NCBI GenBank assembly: GCA_003439945.1
Contig: QVRM01001219.1
Span: forward strand, 133,501 to 197,500
Reading direction: 5' to 3'
Source: Dermanyssus gallinae
Taxonomy: Eukaryota > Arthropoda > Arachnida > Mesostigmata > Dermanyssidae
Length of the DNA stretch: 64,000 bases
Shown here: positions 55,419 to 64,000 of the stretch, piece after piece
How the letters are laid out: the number at the start of each line of letters is the position of its first letter
How positions within the stretch are numbered: the first letter of the stretch is position 1
The notes under the pieces: generated by a model
What the model was told of the DNA's origin: nothing
What the model saw: the letters and a program-made list of their open reading frames with translations, nothing else
Databases searched by the model: none
Translations under genes and position numbers: made by a program

Positions 55419-56650
55419 TATTTTTTTTGTTATGGCAAGCTGGTTGTGTTGAAATGGTTAGTAGTTACAGCTACTACAGCTAGCTGCTTCTGACGCTTCG
55501 GTTGAGAGACCATTAGAGAGACTCGATTCGTAATATCGTCGAGAGAGTGAAGTCACGCGCTTGCCTCGCGCGCGCCTGAGGCACAAATCGTGTCAAATCG
55601 GTCGACAAGCAACATCGTTAAAGTCGCCCAATTTGGCAATCGGCAACCCGAATCAATCAGCCGGGCCGAAAAGTCTCAGGCCGTGACTTGGAGATCGGGC
55701 TCGGCTGGCCTGTACGAGGCCTGTAGCGGCCGCCGTGACGATAATCACACACGACCTGTCCGGGAAGTTGCAGCTCCACCCTCAGTCAGCCGGCACCACA
55801 CACAGCTGGCGACGTGCAGGGGGGCAGAGGGAACTGGGTTGGGCTGGAACAGGATGCACGCACCTAGCCAGCATGCCAAAGCGATCTGTCCGACCGAGCT
55901 GCGGCGTCAAGTCGCTGTTAGTCGCCCTAGTTGCGTATCCTTACTTATATTTGTTTTTCTGCAAGTCTAGTACAATTACTTACTACTACTACTACTACAG
56001 TATGTAGAACAACATGGAAGTAAGCATGCCCACACGCCCAGCACAACCTCGAACAATTCTCGCAGACAGGCCTGGCGGGTGATATCGATACGGCACGATA
56101 TTGCGGGCCCGAGGCGGCCTTCATGTTCTTCTCCTCGTTTTGGTGTACGCGGTGTTTGAAGTCAACTGCATTATAGAGTTGCTAAACTACAGACGAAGAA
56201 CGCGCAGGTTTCATCGGTTGTGTTCTTCGAGGTTGGAGGTGACGACATGACCCAGCGTTGGTATGTACATTACTCTGAGCCGTTCTGTTCCGTATTCGAA
56301 GCTGACTGGCAGTATTTTTGCAGGCAGACCCACGAACGACTGAAAGCAAAGACGACAGTAAAGACGAGAATAATACAACGATATAAAATTCAAATACAGA
56401 CTAGTAACAATATAATCTATATAGGAGGAATGTAAGGAGCACTACCATACGTATAACATTAGTGACGGGGTCCCACTAGGAAGTAGGTAGTACGTTCACT
56501 AGAATTATTTTGATTTACAAATGCCCTAGACAATTGATACAATTCAGCCTAAATAAAATTAAGTTTCGATACGGCAAAACTTGTTTGCGCTTCTCCTTAG
56601 GTCAGTTTGTCTTTATTTGTTTACGTTTGACGATTTGATGAGCACCTAAT

Positions 56651-56651
<1 letters not shown>

Positions 56652-56714
<63 letters not shown>
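56652..56714. repeat. (ATT)n microsatellite
   Basis: About 20 ATT units in a gene-free stretch. Confidence 0.95.
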
Positions 56715-56715
<1 letters not shown>

Positions 56716-59700
56716 CTTTGAACTAAATGACTGCTGCTAAACAAATAACGAGCTATTCCCTGTCGTGACAATCTTTCACCTGCGTGGCTGCTTAAACTGG
56801 AAATACACCACGAGTTGTCGGAGGCGTAGGGCAGAGGCCGATCATGATTAGCAGTTGTCTCAGCATCGGTTGCGAGTTCGATTTCAACATGACACGTCCA
56901 CACTTTTAGTGACGCTCCCGCTGGGCGAGTCTGTAAGATCAGTATCGATGAGTGCTTTCCAGTGGTATATTCGAGACTAGTCACTTGTGACACTACAAGG
57001 TGAAGAGCAATGAGGTCATCATTCTTCTGGGCTGTAAAGTTAGATTAATTTTTTTAAAGGGCATGCAACGTATTTTTCATATTGTCAATACTGTAATGCT
57101 ACATACATCCCAGCATTTCCGTTATACGCAGATAAACTGTGTCGTTAACTCTGTGTCGCTTATGATATTTACCCAAGGTTGCTATGTATAATTCCGTAAG
57201 AGGAGGACGAGCGTTTTCTCCGTCGATTGTCTGTTCCGACGCATTTACTGCTAAATAGAAGCATGCCCGCACATACTACGACCAGAAACAAATCAATACA
57301 AAACGTGTTGATTTCATTTGAAGGACACATGCATAGGAACACTGCACTAAAGCGTCTATCAACATTGAGCTTATACGACGAATGCAACTCGACCGCAGCT
57401 CGCAGGCAATCGTCTAAGCGTGTTGTTGTCCGTGAGATGATGAGGAAGAGCACTAACTGAATGGCAACGAAAGGCTACCAATTAAACGTCACAGCAACGT
57501 TCAGCATTTCTGCGACATTCTCCGCAGCCCGGGCACGCCGATTATCCGCTAAGACGCTAAAGTGCAGACGGTAACCACGTCTTGTGGCCGGTGTCTTGAG
57601 CGCCACAAAGCAATCTGACGTCTGTCTGCACGTCGTCGTAAGCCTCTAGTCTTTCTGGGAACACACCGACTTTTCTTCTTGTGTAGGTTCCAGCTAACAA
57701 AACCAACTGCTGATTAACTGATGAACTAACTGACTACTAGACGGCTTTTGTCTAGACAGCCATGCACAGACTATGGCATGTGACCAAAGTGTGTTGCTGC
57801 TGCTGCGGCAACAACTTGAAGTCGCATCGGAGCCTGGGAGGCGCAGCCAACCGAACCCGACGGAGTCTCAGCGAACTCTGGTCGGACGCCGCTAGCCAGT
57901 GGGTACCGGTGAGCACATGGGCCCGGCTTCGTGCAGAGGGTGAGCTCTCCACCCATCGCCGAATCCCGTCCTGTCCCGTCTCCTCTCGACGGATGAGGCC
58001 GACCGGCCGCCGGGTCAGCATTTGTGTCGGCGTCATCACCCCCAACCTCGGGCCGTTGGGGGCCGTTCGCCTGCGACGAGCGGCCCCCACGACGGAGCCA
58101 GCTCAAGCCAACTTGACTCCAAGCCAACACCTCCTCACACACTGAAACACCCATCACCCATGTGGGGAGGGGGTGGCAGCCATCGGAACGCCAGCACGCG
58201 CCCTGCTCGCTGCTGCTGCTGCTGCTGCGGCTGTAGAGATGTTGCTTGGCGGTCGCGGTGGTGGTGGTCCCCACCCAACGCTCAACGCTGGGCTGGGCCG
58301 GGTCCATCGGCTCTGTCTCTGGTTCTCCCCTGCGTTTCTCGGTCGCGGGCTGACTTTCTCCTGTCGTTTGTTCGGTGACTTCGTGAGAGGTATAAGGGCG
58401 TTCCTGCGATCCTGGTGGAGTCAGTCGTCGTCGTCGTTCGACCAGTGGATGGTGGCGCGCGCGCTCACGATTGTGGGTTGGGCAGCAATTGGATGACGGC
58501 GACGGCGACCGCGGATGGCGTACTGCCAGGTAGTTAGGTATATAGGTCGCTAGGTGCCCTTCTGCCGAACCTAAGCCTTGTAGCTGGCCAGCGCAGCGTC
58601 TGGTCGAGCGAGCCCTACGCGCCTCCTATGGCATTTGGGCGCTTGCCAGCACCCTGCGCGGTACTTGCCCCTCCCTCCCTCACATTATTACTACAACTAC
58701 GATTATTGCTACGACAACGATAACTACGGCTACTACTACTACTACTGCGGCTGCTGCTAGTACTGATAGCTTTCCACCAACGACATCGACGACCGACGAC
58801 AACGCCACACCTTTCCTGAACGTCTCCTGGAGGTCTCCTGGATGGAGACCACCGGCGGGCTTTGGATGAAGTGCTGCTAGTCAGGCAGGCAAGCAGGCAG
58901 GTAGGCAGACAAACAGGGCATGTATGTCGTCGCCCATTCGCTGCAAGAATGGGCCTGTCTGCCGATCCGTTCTGCCATCTCTTCGTCGATGTCGATATAC
59001 GCTGGCGATGTGCGTCAATGTAGAAGCAGTCGCCTCCGTCTTGACGGTCTGTGTGTGCTCACCGTCGCCGCGGTGCTCATTATCTTCGTCGTCTTCCTTC
59101 TTCTCCTTCTCCTTCGTTGTCTCTTGTTCCTGGCTGCCTGGAGGGAAACCACCTGGAGCGCTCTTGGAGACATTCGCAGGCAGCGTTTGTCGGACCAAGG
59201 GCCAAGGCGCCTACGGCGACGACGCCCAAGCGCTTATGGAAGCGACGACGACAACGATAGCAGCAAAAACAGCAACGACGTCGACTAAGACGATGGGTGA
59301 CGACGACATCATCGGCAAATGGGAGATGAAAGCGGACAAAGAGAAAGTTCAGAAACGGCAGTGCACCGACCTAAGGAAAAGAAGAGAAGACACGTATTAA
59401 GAGCATGCATGCATAGGAGTGGAAAGGCGGCAGACGAAGAAAGGGAAGAAAAAGTGCGCGCGAACAATACCGATGCAGGGAGCCCAGTCCCCGCACGCGC
59501 AAGGGAAACAAGAGCAAGAAGCCACTGCTGGAAGATGAGTCAAGGCACGTAAGCTCCCCACCCATCTGACTCTCTTCACTTTGCTCTAGACTACTACTAC
59601 TACTACTACCAGCACTACTTCTACTTCTACAGGGACGATCATTACACGGCGGCTACTACTGTCCTAAGCAATTTCTCTTTTTCTTTGGCTTTGCCCTCTT

Positions 59701-60877
59701 ATGTGTCTGTGTGGGTGTGTGGATACCTCGGAAACAAGAACAACAGCACAAGACAAAACTGAGTCCACCACGACCACGGCAACGACGAGAACGACGACAA
59801 CGACAACAACAACAACAACAACAACTAAATCCGCTCAAAAAACGAACACGATGGAGCGTGCACGCGTATCTGTGTGCCGCGCTGTATAGGTATACGTGTG
59901 GGTGTGGACACCCGGCGCGGGGAGGCGCCTGTGCCCTTGGTGGGGGCGGCAGTGAAGACTAGGGTAGACGCGGCGGTAACGGGGACGACCGGACGACTGA
60001 CTGGACGAAGGCCGATGATACAACGGCTCGCCAAAGCAGTGGGCGCCGCCGCCATCCTTGTCCGTCGTCCTCGACTGCCGTCGTCAGAATCGTTGTCTCA
60101 TAGATGTCGGTCAGCACATGTGGGCGCGGACCGATCAGCCCTGCCCATGGCTGGCTTGCCTGGAGCCCATAGCCCTGCCCCTGGTGAATCCCGGGACCGG
60201 CCGACGGGCCGACGGCCGGGCGTCTCTCGAGAGCCTCCGCATTGTCGGCATTGACCTGCTATTAATAGGCATATGACGACGGCGCGCTGCCCGAGCAAGT
60301 CTGCAGCGGCAGCAGCAGCAGCAGCAAAAACAGCATGTTGTTATCGTTGAGGTGAATCTGTGTGTGTTTGCCGCTCGGTCGCCAGCCTACATATACATAT
60401 ATTCTCGAGGCAGAGCCAAAACTGAGGGACCATTCACGACTCACTCGTCGTTTCGGGGAAGGAGCGAGGGAGGCGTGCAGGGTTGGTCCGCGGCCCGAAT
60501 GAAGCGAATACTGCAAACAGGTTGACGACGATACAACCTGATTGAAAGGTAAACGTCTAAAAGGGAGGACAAGGGTGGGGGGGGAGAGAGGGGCAAAGAG
60601 GCACGCATCAACGGCGGTTGCCAGACTCCGATTTGCCCTAGCGTATATATATATATATACACACACACTGCCCTACAAATATGCTTGGGAACACTTATGT
60701 GTGTACATAGGGGTCCCCCAGAATTCGTCCTTCGTTCGTCCAACAAACTTTGGTGTCTAGTCCAACTCGGCGAAAAAATATTTTTTCACTTGAACAAAGG
60801 GGCAGAAATTTCTTCTAAAAAAATGGGTAACTGAGCATGAAGGCCGAAACAGAAGACCGCAAAGGATTTTAGTTCTT

Positions 60878-61020
60878 GAGAATGATTTTTAATACAACAT
60901 TTGTTCTGCTTTAAGCTAACGCAGAAAATAAATAACAGATGCAAAATTGTCATCCAGACACGCAGCTATAATTGGTTTGCCGATAGGATGAGTGGGACTT
61001 TCGCAGATTGAGTGAAGATA
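60878..61020 (+). repeat. Dispersed repeat, second copy
   Basis: This stretch is similar to 42255-42400 in the same orientation, sharing ACATTTGTTCT, a CAGATGCAAA segment, ATAATTGGTTTGCC and ATAGGATG. A (TA)n tract (61136-61159) lies about 115 bases beyond it, whereas the (TA)n follows directly in the other copy. Confidence 0.6.
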
Positions 61021-61742
61021 TGTCAGCATAAAAAGTTTGATGCAACTACTTTTGGTAATTTCGCTCTCACTTCAAAAGAATAAATGTTTGCCCCCTTGTT
61101 CTATTAGAAAAATATTGTTTTGCCGAGTTGTCTTATATATATATATATATATATATATACTGGATATGCCAGAAGGTTCTATCGTATTCTGAAAGCAGAT
61201 TGAAACGTGTAATTCATATCTAATCACTAGTTAATATACACCACGCCTTTCGATATTATCGTTTTTTTTGTAAAACAATGACGGTCAAGGTGGTTTCTGA
61301 TACCCGACGTTTTAATTTTTTTTTATTATGAAAAATGTAGAAACGATGATACTCGGAGAGCAACCTGCGATACGTAGCTAGTGATATGGACACGTCTAAA
61401 TTACGTTGCTGCGATTTCAAGGGTTCTGTTTCTTCACTTTACACTCATATGAAACTAATTTGAACCAAAGGATTGCGTAGTTATTTGTTTCCATGTACAC
61501 ACATGCCATCGTCAAAACAGTAGGACACAGGTGAAATGCTATAAATGTTCTCAAACCATCGTTGCCGTCGTGACGGGATCAGAACATTGAATAGCAAATT
61601 ATATATTTTGCTAGTCTTAAGTATATGCTTTAAAAAAATAAGAACCTACATAACATTTTACTGCAGTAATGAATGCTCCGCATTACGCAGCATTGGCAGG
61701 TGTACTAAGGTGCGCAGTTTTGCGCAGGTAGATTCTAGTACG

Positions 61743-61745
<3 letters not shown>

Positions 61746-61780
<35 letters not shown>
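61746..61780. repeat. (TA)n microsatellite
   Basis: An AT tract of about 35 bases, followed 90 bases later by a CAC/CAA-rich stretch (61880-61970). Confidence 0.95.
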
Positions 61781-61782
<2 letters not shown>

Positions 61783-64000
61783 CTAAGTGCCAGGGGCATA
61801 CTTCGGTCATCGCACGACAGGTTAACTATGGTGTAATGGCTCGCAACAGCGGCACACGACAACAACGTCAACCACAATAACACGCACCACCACCACCACC
61901 ACCACCAACAACAATAATCATTTCCCAGTAACAACAATAACACTCCCCACAACAACAACAACAACAACAAACGAAATCCATACGTGAGATTAAACAAGTC
62001 AAGTTTGTGGCCAGGAAGTGGCGAGATATACATCCGTGTTTGCCGCTGCTGCTGATGCTGCTGCTGCTGATGTGTTTCTTCCTTACGTCAGTCATTATAT
62101 ACATGCACACTTATGCGTGTCGGTGGTAGTGGTGGTGCTCGAGTCGGCGTGGGCTAGCTGCAGCAAAGGCCAATTAGTTCCGAGGAGGCTAATTTCGCTC
62201 ATCCCGTCATCCCTCGGGTACCCTCCATCTCGTCGTTCCTACACCTTAATGAGGCCTCAGCGAGCCTCAGCAGCAGCAGCAGCAGCGACAGCGACGGCTG
62301 CAGGCGCAATGCCGAACAACGGTTCTTGTAGTCCGGCCCTTGTAGTCCGGCCCTTGTAGCCGTCCGTGGCCCTCGCTGTGTGGGACGGTACGCCAGCATC
62401 ACCAGCGCTACAGCGGCACTACTCGGTTGGAGTTGGGTGGGCCAACCAACAACCTACAGGCCAACTTCCGTCGAACGGCCTCTGAGGTCGTCGTCATCGT
62501 CGTCGTCGTCCACAGTTTGGCAACTTCACTAACCTCAGTCGCTTGTTTGTCGCGCGCCCCGTCGCCATGTAAGTGAATTCATCGCAGCCCGGCGCGCGCT
62601 TGGGGCGGCGCATTAACATCGCCGATTAGAAGGTCCGAAGTGGATGATATTTATTACGATCCGGTGCTATCTATCTGTTGTTGTAATTTTGAAGGCTGAC
62701 CGCACGTTTAGGTCTAGGCCTAGGTGTTTCGTCACTGCTGGGGGGGGGGGTAGCAGCGCGGTGCGGTGGTTTCCGCGCGCACTCACACCCCACAATAAAT
62801 AAAAACCACCCTATAGCGGATCTATTCGTGTTGTTTCCGATGATGACCGCTCCCCCATTGAATCCGCTACCCCCGGATCCGGCAATTGTGGTCAGCCGTA
62901 GGCTGGGTCTCTGCCTGGAATAACTGCGGCGGGGACGGGGGGGGGGAGAAGAAGGAGCAGCGGCCGCGGCGGAAACACCAGCGTCACCATCAAATCATAC
63001 GTGATCAGGCAGGAGGGAGATAATGAAAGTAACGTCACCTCAATGGCGTGACTTCGTATTTGGCTCTAGACATATGTGTGCGCTGAACGTGCTATTGTTG
63101 TTAAGTGAGAATGTTTGTTTTCTCCACGCTAAGGCCACGTTAGGGCCCAAGGCAAAGGCGAGGCAGACAACTTAACTAAGGTCCAACCATTTCATCCAGG
63201 ACATGAAATGATTTTTCTCGATTTTCGTTGTGGGCTTGTGGCGCAGCAAACTGTGATCTGTCATAGACCGATACCCGTTATGCTGATGACGAGACGGGGT
63301 CCATCGGGATGTCCTCCTGACAGACAGGGACAGGAGCTACTCTGACGTAAAGCTAATCATATAGCAAGGCGAGCGTATACGGCTGCCGGCGCATAGCCGG
63401 TCGGTGTATAAATTCACAAAGTCAGGTCCACTGTAGACTCTCGTACGCTCACGCACTGTGAATGATGTCCGAGTGAGGGGAGAGCGGGCTAATACGTACA
63501 TTGGCATGCTTAACCTATGGCTGAGCCAATCGGTCACGTTTCACGACTAACCTATTCCAACTCGTCTGGTCCAGGGCTGGGTGCGGGGTAGCGGCCAACC
63601 CGACCTACCCTGCTTACCTTATTGGCAATCCCACCTTGATGGGATCGTGTTGTTGCTCGTCTAACGCTACGAACATAATTCTCTCAGTAACTGAGCGGAT
63701 TTTTACTCGAAAAAGACTAGAAAACAAATCATACCCAAATATTTGTACTCGTGCGAAGAATTCGAATGAGATATGTGGAAGGTGCTTGTTTCTCGATAAC
63801 AGCTATCAAATTTAACAATTCACCCTTCGGTATCACGTACATGCATATATTACATTACACGTCAATAAAGAGTTCCAAGAGACTTTACGCGTCCGTCCTA
63901 ATAAGTCGTCCTAAATAACAATATAATCGAAATAAAGGCGCTGATTGGCATGTCTCATGGTGATATCTCGACATACATAGCCAACCGCTGAATTAACATA

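Larger units (their letters stand above)
52783..64000. other. Region downstream of BRF2 without a confident gene
   Basis: Besides the SINE, direct repeat and microsatellites listed separately, 57.7-60.3 kb is GC-rich and contains CTG/CAG, GAC and CAA triplet runs (58206-58235, 59230-59290, 59800-59826) with several overlapping open frames on both strands, none recognisable. The frame at 58920-59288 has a hydrophobic stretch (LCVLTVAAVLIIFVVFLLLL) but no start context or splice partner that I can defend. The 62.3-64.0 kb end has no convincing frame. A gene with small exons could be hidden here. Confidence 0.45.

Noticed and set aside
56780..57000. B-box-like GAGTTCGATTTC near 56873
   Set aside because: No A box at the right spacing and no tRNA-like folding could be made out.
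57762..58145. Overlapping open frames on both strands in GC-rich DNA (for example starting MHRLWHVTKVCCCCCG)
   Set aside because: High GC lowers stop frequency, both strands are open, and neither shows a recognisable domain.
1..64000. CRISPR arrays, operons, phage or bacterial systems
   Set aside because: The window is spliced animal DNA. The regularly repeated stretches are microsatellites, minisatellites and transposon copies with no spacer structure.

Overview
The window is animal nuclear DNA, most likely from an arthropod; I cannot place it further from sequence alone. The signs are spliced genes with GT-AG introns, long gene-poor stretches, many (TA)n and triplet repeats, tRNA-derived SINEs, a Gypsy-type LTR element and several decayed non-LTR retrotransposons. 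No prokaryotic, organellar or viral gene block is present.

Layout. (1) 0.4-5.3 kb, + strand: an unrecognised multi-exon gene for a membrane protein with a polyQ N-terminus and a His/Asn/Gln-rich C-terminus. (2) 5.3-12.7 kb: no gene that I can support. (3) 24.28-12.70 kb, - strand: a complete cullin-3 gene in six exons. Its 7.7-kb first intron carries a dead non-LTR retrotransposon and SINE copies. Its last exon replaces the usual short cullin end with a 73-residue tail. (4) 24.3-35.6 kb: triplet-rich low-complexity DNA, then a 2.4-kb non-autonomous Gypsy-like element with apparently identical 520-bp LTRs inserted in a SINE, then relics of another retroelement. (5) 35.64-37.47 kb, + strand: a complete NDUFA2 gene (complex I accessory subunit) in three exons. 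(6) 42.04-39.82 kb, - strand: a gamma-tubulin complex component 5 homologue, GC-rich, with one small intron and three apparent single-base frame breaks. (7) 43.67-52.78 kb, + strand: a complete six-exon gene for the RNA polymerase III factor BRF2, with retroelement relics in introns 2 and 5. (8) 52.8-64 kb: a tRNA-like SINE, microsatellites and low-complexity DNA, with no confident gene.

The four recognised genes are housekeeping genes (ubiquitin ligase scaffold, respiratory complex I, microtubule nucleation, Pol III initiation) that happen to be neighbours. They share no pathway. NDUFA2 and the GCP5 homologue converge tail to tail; the GCP5 homologue and BRF2 diverge head to head, about 1.6 kb apart.

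Protein assignments were made by reading translations against remembered family sequences, and splice junctions by joining GT-AG sites in matching phase. No database search was run.
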